Source: Thermoanaerobacter sp. A7A (lineage in GTDB: Bacteria; Bacillota; Thermoanaerobacteria; Thermoanaerobacterales; Thermoanaerobacteraceae). From it: 64,000 nt of DNA. The stretch spans positions 23,932 through 87,931 of the forward strand of contig NZ_AVAF01000032.1 of assembly GCF_000445185.1 (NCBI RefSeq), given 5' to 3'. This document shows, one piece after another, positions 9,417-17,590 of the stretch. The notes under the pieces are model-generated. The model saw nothing but the letters and a program-made list of their open reading frames with translations, made no database searches and was not told the origin of the DNA. Both the position numbers and the translations under genes were made by a program. Positions within the stretch are counted from its first letter, which is position 1; every line of letters starts with the position of its first letter.

Positions 9417-10553
9417 TTACTCGCTTATAAGAATTTTCGCATACTCGTTCATAACGTATTCTAAAGAAAATAGTGTTAGATTAATTTTAGATAAATCTTT
9501 TTTCCTATCTTCTAATGTTTCTAAAATAGCTTTAGCCATTAAATTTGGATCTCCAACGGGTACTAATTTCCCATGTTTTCCACCATCCAATATTTCCGAA
9601 GGCCCACTAGGACAGTCTGTTGATACTACTGGCGTTCCTAAAGCCATCGCCTCCACAAGCACATTTCCAAATCCTTCCCATCGAGATGACAAAACAAACA
9701 CAGTTGCATGTCTCATATATTTATAAGGATTATTTACAAATCCAGGTAAAGCAACATCCTGCTCTAATCTAAGTTCTTTAATTAAGGCTTCAAGTTTAGG
9801 CCTCTCTTCTCCTTCACCTAAAATCATAAGACGTGCTGGAATCTCTTTGCGTACTAAAGCAAAAGCACGAATGAGGGTAGAATAATCTTTTGCAGGAGTC
9901 AATCGACCTACGCTTAGTACTACAGGAGGCTCACTCGGGTCAAACCAAGGATGATCTAAAGGCTCATCAGCTTTAGCAAAAAGTTCAGGAGTTATTACTG
10001 GGTTGTATATTACATGGACTTTTTCTCGACGTAAATTGGTAAGCCGTATAAGGTCTTCGGCTACTCCTTTTGAAACAGCAACAACCGCATCTACCCCGGG
10101 GTAAAAGACACGCACCCATAAAGGAATAAGTCTGGCACGTATACTCGTTGCATTTGTACTAGCTTTACTGAGAGTGCTATGAACACTTACTACTACACGT
10201 GTTGGTACTTGGGAGAGTTTTTTAGCCCACAAGGCTACAATATTTGCGTGATCTAAAGCCGATAGTAAAGCCTCTGGTCTTTCTTGGCGTAAATAGCGAA
10301 TAAGTCCAGGTAAACTATACAGAACTCGCCGGCTCTTGAGGTCAATCACTCGTATATTATCGGGAACCTGTGAAAGATAAGGTCCTTCTGCTTTAGCAAG
10401 AACTAAATCTACTTTATACCCTCTTTCAGCAAATCCTCTTGCCAAATTTAACATAACCCGTTCTGCTCCACCACCACGAAGGGATGGAATAAATAATGCT
10501 ATTTTAAATTCTTTCAGTTTTGATTCATTATTTTTACTCTTATATGGTCCCAT
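9417..10553 (-). CDS. Glycosyltransferase family 4
   Basis: A 378-residue GT4 enzyme. The first domain has FIPSLRGGGAERVMLNLARGF, the usual acceptor loop, and the second has SVGRLTPAKDYSTLIRAFALV, ILGEGEERPKLE and SSRWEGFGNVLVEAMALGTPVVSTDCPSGPSEIL with both family glutamates. The start at 10553 is chosen for the AGGGGTG site; it overlaps the end of the upstream GT2 gene by 40 bases, which indicates translational coupling. Arginine is often written with CGN codons here, unlike the AGA-rich housekeeping genes in the window, as often seen for exchanged polysaccharide genes. Confidence 0.9.
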   Translation of the reverse strand: MGPYKSKNNESKLKEFKIALFIPSLRGGGAERVMLNLARGFAERGYKVDLVLAKAEGPYLSQVPDNIRVIDLKSRRVLYSLPGLIRYLRQERPEALLSALDHANIVALWAKKLSQVPTRVVVSVHSTLSKASTNATSIRARLIPLWVRVFYPGVDAVVAVSKGVAEDLIRLTNLRREKVHVIYNPVITPELFAKADEPLDHPWFDPSEPPVVLSVGRLTPAKDYSTLIRAFALVRKEIPARLMILGEGEERPKLEALIKELRLEQDVALPGFVNNPYKYMRHATVFVLSSRWEGFGNVLVEAMALGTPVVSTDCPSGPSEILDGGKHGKLVPVGDPNLMAKAILETLEDRKKDLSKINLTLFSLEYVMNEYAKILISE

Positions 10554-11455
10554 ATAAACACCCCTAAACCCACTGGGAAAGATATAATCCACCATATTTT
10601 AAGCGACGATTCAAGAAACTGCTTAACAATTGACACCCGTGCATGCAACGCAAACCGTGTATAACTGACACAAAATCTAATCTTCTTATAAAAACTTACA
10701 TCCCTTCGTTTTGAAACAAGCGCACACAAATCTTTAAAATATAACCATCGGGCTAATGCAGTTTTCATAGCAAAAGATAATCCTTTTGATGATAGACCAT
10801 CGGGTAAATATTCTCTATAAGCAATTATTTCATTAAAATATCGCATTTTATACTTGTTTCCTATTTTATTCCATACAATTCCTTCTGGAACGAATTTACC
10901 TATATCCTCAGGAAACTTATACAATCTCAGCACATCAGTTCGAAAACACTCCATTTTGTCACCTTTTATTCCCCATTTGAGCCAGCGATCAAGCATATTA
11001 GAATCCCATACTTGTGTTGGGAAAACATCGCCTATTATTTCACCATTTGGAAAAGCAAGCAATCCACCTACACCCGCAAAATTATTGGCATCTTCTTCAG
11101 GAATTGTTTCCCATAAATAAAGCAAACGTTCTAATCCGTTAGGTCCAAGCCAATCATCTGAATCTACAATTAAAAACAAAAAACCTCTCGCCACCTCAAC
11201 TCCTCTATTTATTGCAACGTGTTTTCCGCTATTAGGTTGCCATATGTAATTGATAGGGAACCATGCTTCTTTTTTCCATTTATCAACTAACTCTTTTGTA
11301 CCATCCTCTGATCCATCATCTATTATTATCCATTCAAAATCGCGAAAAGTTTGTTTTTTCAAACTATTATATAATCTCTCAAGCACATAAGCTCGATTAA
11401 ATGTCGGAGTAAATACAGTAAAGGTAAATTCAAAGTTAGATTTCATTTCCTTCAT
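10514..11455 (-). CDS. Glycosyltransferase family 2 (GT-A fold)
   Basis: A 313-residue inverting glycosyltransferase. It begins with FTVFTPTFNRAYVLERLYNSL, followed by FEWIIIDDGSEDGT and later FLFLIVDSDDW, which contains the DXD metal site for the nucleotide sugar. The middle region WNKIGNKYKMRYFNE and the last 60 residues, with a weak hydrophobic stretch near IWWIISFPVGLGVFIW, suggest a membrane-associated C-terminus. The start is uncertain between the ATG at 11455 and one at 11446, because GGATGAAGGA overlaps both. It is transcribed after the epimerase gene and overlaps the next GT4 gene. Confidence 0.88.
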   Translation of the reverse strand: MKEMKSNFEFTFTVFTPTFNRAYVLERLYNSLKKQTFRDFEWIIIDDGSEDGTKELVDKWKKEAWFPINYIWQPNSGKHVAINRGVEVARGFLFLIVDSDDWLGPNGLERLLYLWETIPEEDANNFAGVGGLLAFPNGEIIGDVFPTQVWDSNMLDRWLKWGIKGDKMECFRTDVLRLYKFPEDIGKFVPEGIVWNKIGNKYKMRYFNEIIAYREYLPDGLSSKGLSFAMKTALARWLYFKDLCALVSKRRDVSFYKKIRFCVSYTRFALHARVSIVKQFLESSLKIWWIISFPVGLGVFIWDHIRVKIMNQN

Positions 11456-11513
11456 CCTTTTCAGAATTATTATTCTATTTCCAAAAAACTGATTAAATCC
11501 TTTTCTAGCTATT

Positions 11514-12461
11514 CTAAGACCTCTTTATCCACTCCACAAAATTATGTATCCCTTTCTTAAACTCTATCTTCGGCCTAAACCCTAAAAGCCTTTCTGCTTT
11601 CTCCATATCCGCCCAGGTCTGCGGCACGTCACCTGGCTGTAAAGGCAAAAACTCAAGATGAGCCCTTATCCCCAAAGCTTCTTCTAATGTTCTCACCATT
11701 TCTAATAAGCTAACGATTTGATTGTTACCAAGATTAATTACCTCATACAATGTGGCAGTATAATCCATAGCCCTACGTACACCTTCAATAATATCGTCTA
11801 TATATGTATAATCCCTGCGGCTTGAACCGTCGCCGTATATGGGTATAGGCTTTCCTTCTAGCATCAATCGAGCAAATTTATGAATAGCTAGATCTGGCCT
11901 TTGTCTAGGCCCATATACTGTAAAAAATCTGAGTGCAATAAAGCGAATCCCATAAAGATGGCTGTATACATGGCCTAATAATTCACCACTCACTTTTGTA
12001 GAGGCATAAGGGCTAATTGGCTTTAACACACAGTCATCTTCTTTCCAAGGAACATTATGATTTATACCATAAACACTAGAGGAAGAAGCAAAAACGAACT
12101 GCTTTATTCCTCTATGCCGTGCAAATTCTAAAAGGTTTTGCGTTCCTCTAACATTTACTTCCTGATAGCCAATTGGATCTTGAATTGATGGGCGTACCCC
12201 CGCTTTTGCCGCTAAATGAACGATAACATCATAGTCATCAGTTAATTTTTCGTGAAGTGCTTCCATATCTCTTATATCTATTTCAAATAGCCGATACGTC
12301 TTATAATCAAAATGAGCAGAAATGTTTTTTCTTTTGATGGCAGGGTCATAAAATGGGTCAAAATTGTCCACTACAGTGACTTGCCATCCTTCTTTTAATA
12401 GCCTGTCCACCAAATGGCTTCCAATAAACCCTGCTCCTCCAGTAACTAAAGCATGTTTCAT
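11514..12461 (-). CDS. NAD-dependent nucleotide-sugar epimerase, probably UDP-glucuronate 4-epimerase
   Basis: A 315-residue short-chain dehydrogenase/reductase of the extended type. It has GGAGFIGSHLVDRLL (NAD-binding GXXGXXG), the catalytic serine in ASSSSVYG, YASTK with the YXXXK catalytic pair, and RFFTVYGPRQRPD, which orders the nucleotide sugar. The NFDPFYDPAIKRKN stretch after the first strand resembles UDP-glucuronate epimerases more than GalE. The adjacent UDP-glucose dehydrogenase, whose stop codon overlaps this ATG (ATGA), would supply UDP-glucuronate, so the likely product is UDP-galacturonate. UDP-glucose/galactose epimerisation remains possible. Confidence 0.85.
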   Translation of the reverse strand: MKHALVTGGAGFIGSHLVDRLLKEGWQVTVVDNFDPFYDPAIKRKNISAHFDYKTYRLFEIDIRDMEALHEKLTDDYDVIVHLAAKAGVRPSIQDPIGYQEVNVRGTQNLLEFARHRGIKQFVFASSSSVYGINHNVPWKEDDCVLKPISPYASTKVSGELLGHVYSHLYGIRFIALRFFTVYGPRQRPDLAIHKFARLMLEGKPIPIYGDGSSRRDYTYIDDIIEGVRRAMDYTATLYEVINLGNNQIVSLLEMVRTLEEALGIRAHLEFLPLQPGDVPQTWADMEKAERLLGFRPKIEFKKGIHNFVEWIKRS

Positions 12462-13843
12462 CTGCCCACCCCCATGTATATAAATCCTGCTCCTCTTGCT
12501 TCTTTGGGTGCATAAATATTTCTCCCATCAAGTAATATGGGGGTGCGCATCACATAAGCTAGGCGTTTTAAATCAATCTTACGATAAAGCTGCCATTCCG
12601 TTGCAACTACTACAGCATCTGCTCCTTCTGCTGCTAGGTATGGATCATCTACAAAGGTTATTTCTTGAAGTTCTTCAGTAGTAAAAGCTTTACGCGCATT
12701 TTCTATGGCAACAGGGTCATGTGCACGAATATGTGCTCCCCTTTCTATGAGTAATCTAATAATATCAATTGCCGGAGATTCTCTTACATCGTCAGTTCCT
12801 GGTTTAAAAGATAGACCTAAAATTGCAATTGTACGCCCTCGTACACCTTTTAACACTGACTGTAATTTTTCAACAGTGCGCTCCCTCTGAAGCTGATTGA
12901 CTCTCCGTGCTGCTTCCACAATAGGCATCTCATAGTTGTATTCTCTGCCTACAGCAATTAGGGCAGCAGTGTCTTTTGGAAAACAGCTCCCTCCCCATCC
13001 TATACCTGCGTTTAAAAAACGGGCTCCAATACGCGTATCTAATCCGATGCCACGAGCAACTTCAGTAACATCAGCGCCCACTTTTTCACAAAGGCCAGCA
13101 ATTTCATTGATAAAGCTTATCTTTAGCGCTAAAAAGGCATTAGCAGCGTATTTTATCATTTCAGCACTTACAGGATCAGTTGTGATAAGGGGTGGAAGGC
13201 TATAACCATCACGCTTAGGAATAGCTTGAGGTGGATCAAAAGTTTGTTCTAAAATTGGTCTGTGCATTCTTCTGAGCATTTCAATAGCTTCTGGATCTTC
13301 TGATCCAATAACAATCCTGTCTGGATAAAAGCTATCATAAAGCGCCATTCCTTCACGTAAGAATTCAGGATTTGAAGCAACATATACAGTAGCTTTAACA
13401 TTTCTTTCTTCTAGTGTTTTTTTAATTACATGGGCTACACGCCTATTAGTGCCAATTGGCACAGTAGACTTTACAACAACAGTATATTTACGCCCATCTA
13501 TTAGCCCTTCTGCAACGGTACAAGCAGCTTCTTCTACATAATGTGTATTTGCTTCTCCATTAGCTTTTGCTGGAGTACCAACAGCAATCATAATAATATC
13601 TGCATCGCCTACATTAGATTTTAAATCGGTAGTGAAAGTAATATTATTTTTTAAACTAGTTAATAGTTCTTCTACACCAGCCTCATGTATTGGACTTTTC
13701 CCTTTTTTGAGCAGTTCTATCTTTTTTTCATCAATATCTACTCCAACAACGTTATGCCCTATATAAGCAAGCATAACAGCTGTCGTTAAACCGACATAGC
13801 CTGTGCCAACAATTACTATTTTCATTCCCTTGTTTGTGCTCAA
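12458..13843 (-). CDS. ugd: UDP-glucose 6-dehydrogenase
   Basis: The enzyme oxidises UDP-glucose twice to UDP-glucuronate with NAD. The N-terminal Rossmann domain has MKIVIVGTGYVGLTTAVMLA. Family markers follow: SNPEFLREGMA, the lysine in AANAFLALKISFINE, and the catalytic cysteine in GGSCFPKDT (about residue 275). The C-terminal UDP-binding domain has LGLSFKPGTDDVRESPA. The start is taken as TTG at 13843 because GAGGAGAG lies seven to eight bases upstream; the ATG at 13825 has AGGGA only one base away. The protein is then 461 residues, normal for the family. It heads the polysaccharide operon and feeds the epimerase next door. Confidence 0.93.
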   Translation of the reverse strand: MSTNKGMKIVIVGTGYVGLTTAVMLAYIGHNVVGVDIDEKKIELLKKGKSPIHEAGVEELLTSLKNNITFTTDLKSNVGDADIIMIAVGTPAKANGEANTHYVEEAACTVAEGLIDGRKYTVVVKSTVPIGTNRRVAHVIKKTLEERNVKATVYVASNPEFLREGMALYDSFYPDRIVIGSEDPEAIEMLRRMHRPILEQTFDPPQAIPKRDGYSLPPLITTDPVSAEMIKYAANAFLALKISFINEIAGLCEKVGADVTEVARGIGLDTRIGARFLNAGIGWGGSCFPKDTAALIAVGREYNYEMPIVEAARRVNQLQRERTVEKLQSVLKGVRGRTIAILGLSFKPGTDDVRESPAIDIIRLLIERGAHIRAHDPVAIENARKAFTTEELQEITFVDDPYLAAEGADAVVVATEWQLYRKIDLKRLAYVMRTPILLDGRNIYAPKEARGAGFIYMGVGR

Positions 13844-13987
13844 TTTCTCTCTCTCCTCTGTCAGATTATTAAATTGATTTTCATAAAAATAAAAAAAACC
13901 CCTATCCACCTTACAATTATACTAAATTATGATTTCGTACAATTAGTCCATTATTACGCCAAAAAATAAAAGACCATGCCTATAAAA

Positions 13988-15025
13988 CTAATTTATATAC
14001 TTCTTTAAGTCATCTAATTTTTCAATTTTCAAAATATCTCTTGCTAAAGCAAGTAATGCTTTGTCATCTAACTTTTCAAGTCCATTTATATATTCAAAAG
14101 GTATATCTTTAAACTTTTCTTTCAATTGTTCAAGTAGCACCATTCGTATTCCTTCTATTTTTCCTTCTATTTTCCCTTCTATTTTCCCTTCTATTTTTCC
14201 TTCTTTTCTAGTTTTTTTAAATTCCTCTTTTAAACTACGTTCTAAATTGGAAATCATTTTTTCCACCCCCTCACTCTTTTCGAATATTTTCTTTACCTCT
14301 TCTCTTTTGCCTTCGGGTAGAAATCTGAATATAATAGACACAAACCAGTTTCTCAATAATATAAACTCTTCTTCAGACAGATTTTTGAGCACATCTGTTA
14401 ATTTTTTTAATCTTTCTATTAATTCTTCTCTGTCTATCCTTCTGTCTAGCAAAAAGACACTACCTATAAGATTAGATAATTGTAAAAGTTCTTCTTCATT
14501 ATATCTATTCACATCAATGAAAATATATTTAAAGTCTATTATATTTTCTCCAAATAATTGATATGAATCTATCGTTTCTTTAAAGCTCAAAGAAGCAGTC
14601 CATCTATTAACACCATTATACAACACAATAGGAATAATCGCTGGTAATTTATAGTCCTTCCTTTTTTGCTGGTTTAATGATGTATCTTTAAGAATTTCTC
14701 TCCACACTTCAATTATATACAATAACAATCTGTATGGCATTTGAAAATCAACTTTTGATTGTAATTCCAACAATATATAAAAGAAAACTTCTTTATCCTT
14801 CAATTTTACTTGATAAACCAAATCAGCCTCTTTATTTTTAAAATCTTGCAATATGAAGGATTTGTTTATTCGTATTACTTTAGATTCGTCTATTTCATTT
14901 ACCCAATCTTTTTTGACAAAACTTCTTAAAAGTTCAATAAATACTTTTTTATGAGAAAGTAGATATTTATAACCTTTATCATGAGGGGCATTTAAATTCT
15001 TTTTATTTTTATCAGTTTCCATCAT
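13988..15025 (-). CDS. Rpn-family recombination-promoting nuclease / PD-(D/E)XK transposase-like protein
   Basis: A 345-residue protein of the Rpn/YhgA-like family, known as calcium-stimulated DNases that promote RecA-independent recombination. The N-terminal HDKGYKYLLSHKKVFIELLRSFV stretch is typical, followed by the PD-(D/E)XK core: a glutamate/aspartate pair in NKEADLVYQV and the E-X-Q motif in FFYILLELQSKVD. Helices and a charged region follow. Near residues 276-292 the motif EGKI is repeated four times, encoded by a 12-bp tandem repeat. The start is at 15025 or the next ATG at 15022; AGGTGAG precedes both. It lies between the polysaccharide locus and an AAA-ATPase/nuclease gene. Confidence 0.85.
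   Translation of the reverse strand: MMETDKNKKNLNAPHDKGYKYLLSHKKVFIELLRSFVKKDWVNEIDESKVIRINKSFILQDFKNKEADLVYQVKLKDKEVFFYILLELQSKVDFQMPYRLLLYIIEVWREILKDTSLNQQKRKDYKLPAIIPIVLYNGVNRWTASLSFKETIDSYQLFGENIIDFKYIFIDVNRYNEEELLQLSNLIGSVFLLDRRIDREELIERLKKLTDVLKNLSEEEFILLRNWFVSIIFRFLPEGKREEVKKIFEKSEGVEKMISNLERSLKEEFKKTRKEGKIEGKIEGKIEGKIEGIRMVLLEQLKEKFKDIPFEYINGLEKLDDKALLALARDILKIEKLDDLKKYIN
14151..14198 (-). repeat. Four tandem copies of a 12-bp unit inside the Rpn-like gene
   Basis: The unit CCTTCTATTTT(T/C) on the plus strand occurs four times in a row and partly continues to 14204. It keeps frame and encodes repeats of Glu-Gly-Lys-Ile. Such in-frame repeats are prone to slippage, so copy number may differ between strains and change the linker between nuclease core and C-terminal helices. 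Confidence 0.85.
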
Positions 15026-15064
15026 ATCTCACCTATATTATATCACATCATTTTTGACTACTGC

Positions 15065-15257
15065 AGGAAATAAAAAAGATAAAGCCTCACTCTGCGGGCG
15101 CAAGTGCTTAAAAAGCACCGCCTCCGCTTCTGTATCTATATTACCACCAATAAAACTTATGGGCGCCGAAACAGCCTCATAAGTCCTATCGGATCATGTC
15201 AAAATTTAGCGTGAACAATAATATATATTCGACGTAAATTTACATTTTCCTTCTTTT
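15065..15257 (-). ncRNA. Candidate structured RNA, class unknown
   Basis: The 340 bases between the AAA-ATPase gene and the Rpn gene contain a GC-rich island with clear stems. ACTTATG (15155-15161) pairs with CATAAGT (15178-15184) with an inner GGC/GCC. GTGCTT (15104-15109) pairs with AAGCAC (15113-15118) inside a larger stem of GCGGGCG (15094-15100) with 15119-15127. Read on the minus strand, the segment ends in a pyrimidine-rich run with TTTTTT (15074-15079) and lies about 40 bases before the Rpn gene. It could be a free-standing RNA, a cis-regulator or the remains of a mobile element. I could not match it to a known riboswitch consensus. Confidence 0.4.
15225..15257 (-). repeat. 33-bp intergenic motif, copy A
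   Basis: This stretch matches 20131-20163 at 28 of 33 positions. On the minus strand it reads AAAAGAAGGAAAA, a short variable part, AAATTT and GTCGAATAT. Both copies are intergenic and lie on the side upstream of minus-strand genes. Its meaning is unknown; a dispersed promoter or regulatory element is possible. Confidence 0.6.
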
Positions 15258-15365
15258 CCAAAGGAATTTTTTATAATTTTATAGAATGATATTCCATGAA
15301 AAGATTATAGTAAACCTTTGAAGTCTGATATTATTCCTTCCTGATGCTGAATAACTTTCTTCTCA

Positions 15366-17060
15366 TTACTCTTCAAATATTTTGTAATCTCCTTTTCCTA
15401 TAAATACCACTAATGCTTTCTTTAAATTTTGTTTATCTTTAAATTGCATACTTTCACGGTATCTCTTTAATTGTTCTTTCCCTTTTTCTCTTATCTCCTC
15501 AATATATTTTTCGTCACTTTTCTTTACATACTTTAGCTCTATCAACCATTCGTATTTTACATCTGGCATTCTTATGTCTTTTTCTAAATAAATATCTATA
15601 TAACCTCCCTCTGTTTCTTTCTCACTTATAAGCTTGTATATGTTACTCATTGTCAAGTATGAAAAGAGTATTATTTTTATATATTTTTCATCAAATTTTA
15701 TTGTATCTCTATTGGATAATACTTTTAGAACTTTTTCACTTATAAATTTTACAAAGTTCTTTATTTTTCCTTCAAATGCCATTTCCCATATGGCTTTTGC
15801 TATTTCTAGCATTTCATATTTTATGTTGTTTTCTTCCTTTAATTTTTTACTGAAGTACTCCCAATACATTGTTTTTATTACGTAATTAGGTATGCCAAGT
15901 TCTAAGATATTGTACCTGTAATCTTTTATTGTTAATAAGCCCATATAAAATAGAAGAGAAATGAAGTATTCTTCGTCGTACATTCTGTCAAATGAAAATT
16001 TTGTTACTATCTCCGCTACTATCCCTTCCTCTTTTATGATTCTCTCTAATAATGCCTTGTTCTCTTCATTCATTGTAAGCCTGTTTAGCCTACCATAGTC
16101 TGTCTTTACATTGTCGTCTATTAGATACTCTGGATATCCTCCTGTGTTTTTGTATTGTGCTAAAAAGTATAGTACCATGTCTGGATTGTATACCCTTGTC
16201 TTGGCATTTTTGTTGAATTTATAGCCATCGTATAATTCCCTTAAGTTATTTATTAAATTCTCTTTTTCCTCTATCCCTACTTCTTCTAGTATCTTCACCA
16301 CTTCTTCTTCTGTAAATCCCAGCATCTCATTTAAGCTTAAATCCATTGTGACATTTAATGCTATGTTAAATCCACTCGTTAAGTCGTCCAACATTATTGG
16401 GGATATCCCTGTTATGAATATCCTGTCTATTACACTCTCTGTCCCTATCTTCAATGTCTCATAAAAGTCTCTTACAAATCCTGATGCCCTCACTATCTCT
16501 CTGTAAAATTCACTCTCACCCATCGCTATTATGTCATTGGCAAAATGGTCATATTCGTCTATTATTAGGTATATCTTTTTACCTACTTTTTTTACTTCAT
16601 TTATTAGCGTCATTATAACCGCATTTATATCAGTTATTTGGTCAATTTTCTCCCTTATTTCTTCCGTATTTCCTAATATACCCTCGTATCTGCCTAATAA
16701 AGCATTTATTGAATTTTTCACACTTAACAAAAAGGACTCTTTTAGTTGGTCTTTGTTTTCTGTGTTTAGGCCTGAAAAATTCAGTTTGAGTATCATATAA
16801 CTGTTCTTTAGCTTTGTTGGCTTCTTCCCTATATATAAGTCACCAAATAGTTTCTCAAAGTCTTTCTCATTGTTTATGTCATAGTAGTTCTCTAATGTTG
16901 AAAGAAAGAGACTTTTCCCAAACCTCCTCGGCCTTATGAAAAACAGGTATTTGCTATTTAAGTTCTCTATCTTCTCTATATACATCGTTTTATCTACATA
17001 CAGGTATCCTTCTTCTCTCATCGCTCTGAAATTGGACATCCCATAGGGTATTTTCTTCAT
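15366..17060 (-). CDS. AAA-ATPase-like / PD-(D/E)XK nuclease fusion (DUF1703 type)
   Basis: A 564-residue protein of a family common in anaerobes and often present in many copies. The N-terminal AAA-ATPase_like domain (about 1-280) shows IPYGMSNFRAMREEGYLYVDKT, the Walker A-like PRRFGKSLFLSTLENYYD and the Walker B-like KIYLIIDEYDHFAND. After a helical middle, the C-terminal DUF1703/PD-(D/E)XK_9 domain (about 440-564) has GGYIDIYLEKD and YEWLIELKYVKKSD, the expected D and E-X-K metal site. The start at 17060 is set by GAGGTGG; a frame to 17123 lacks a ribosome site. Function is unproven; defence or mobile-element roles are suspected for the family. Confidence 0.88.
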   Translation of the reverse strand: MKKIPYGMSNFRAMREEGYLYVDKTMYIEKIENLNSKYLFFIRPRRFGKSLFLSTLENYYDINNEKDFEKLFGDLYIGKKPTKLKNSYMILKLNFSGLNTENKDQLKESFLLSVKNSINALLGRYEGILGNTEEIREKIDQITDINAVIMTLINEVKKVGKKIYLIIDEYDHFANDIIAMGESEFYREIVRASGFVRDFYETLKIGTESVIDRIFITGISPIMLDDLTSGFNIALNVTMDLSLNEMLGFTEEEVVKILEEVGIEEKENLINNLRELYDGYKFNKNAKTRVYNPDMVLYFLAQYKNTGGYPEYLIDDNVKTDYGRLNRLTMNEENKALLERIIKEEGIVAEIVTKFSFDRMYDEEYFISLLFYMGLLTIKDYRYNILELGIPNYVIKTMYWEYFSKKLKEENNIKYEMLEIAKAIWEMAFEGKIKNFVKFISEKVLKVLSNRDTIKFDEKYIKIILFSYLTMSNIYKLISEKETEGGYIDIYLEKDIRMPDVKYEWLIELKYVKKSDEKYIEEIREKGKEQLKRYRESMQFKDKQNLKKALVVFIGKGDYKIFEE

Positions 17061-17125
17061 CTCTACCACCTCTTTCTTTTCTTTTTTAATACTTTTTTGC
17101 ATTTTTTGTATTCCTTTATGCATGA

Positions 17126-17206
17126 GATTCTTCGGCTTCGCCTCAGAATGACAGAAAACAAAGATTCTTCAGCTTAAGGCTTCGTTTCACTTCGGCTCAG
17201 GATTTT
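17126..17206. repeat. Short GC-richer intergenic repeat remnant
   Basis: A 28-base stretch around the weak palindrome ATTCT...AGAAT (17127-17149) is followed by a second, degraded copy (from about 17164) with the same ATTCTTC and CTTCGGCTCAGG elements. Sequences of this kind are common as small dispersed repeats between genes in many bacteria. The rest of 17061-17345 shows no coding signal. Confidence 0.4.
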
Positions 17207-17345
17207 ACTGCTACACTTTACAAAAAAAGACACACTTTATAGTGTATCTCGATGTCTACAAATTTACTACTGCTCTCTTTAAAAGCTGTCTATCCAGCTT
17301 TACTTCCTGTGATTTTTGGTTTAATTCGGTAATCTTTTTATCATT

Positions 17346-17504
17346 CTAATCTAGTGTTTTTTTCTTTAACTTCATCTTTATTTTTGTAATAGCTTCATCA
17401 AATCTTTCTTCAAATCCATCCAATCTTTTTTCAAAGTTGTCAAACCTTTTTTCAAAACTATTAAATTTGTCAACAATAAAATTCACAAAATCTTCATTTG
17501 TCAT
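17346..17504 (-). CDS. Small coiled-coil protein, 52 residues
   Basis: An intact small frame on the minus strand from ATG at 17504 to TAG at 17346. The product has three heptad-like repeats built on F-E-K/E-R-F/L-D (FNSFEKRFDNFEKRLDGFEERFDE) and a basic tail rich in lysine, so a short coiled coil is likely. The ribosome site is poor (a GGGGG run about 15 bases upstream). It may be an independent small protein or the N-terminal remains of a larger coiled-coil protein. Nothing in its neighbours explains it. Confidence 0.4.
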   Translation of the reverse strand: MTNEDFVNFIVDKFNSFEKRFDNFEKRLDGFEERFDEAITKIKMKLKKKTLD

Positions 17505-17590
17505 TTCATGGCCCCCATATAAAAACCTTTTACTAGCTTCATCATACCATTCCTTTTATGGTAAATCAAGATAAAAAAAGAGATACACTT

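Noticed and set aside
14151..14204. CRISPR array
   Set aside because: Repeats are 12 bp, contiguous and coding, without spacers. No array was found elsewhere by eye.
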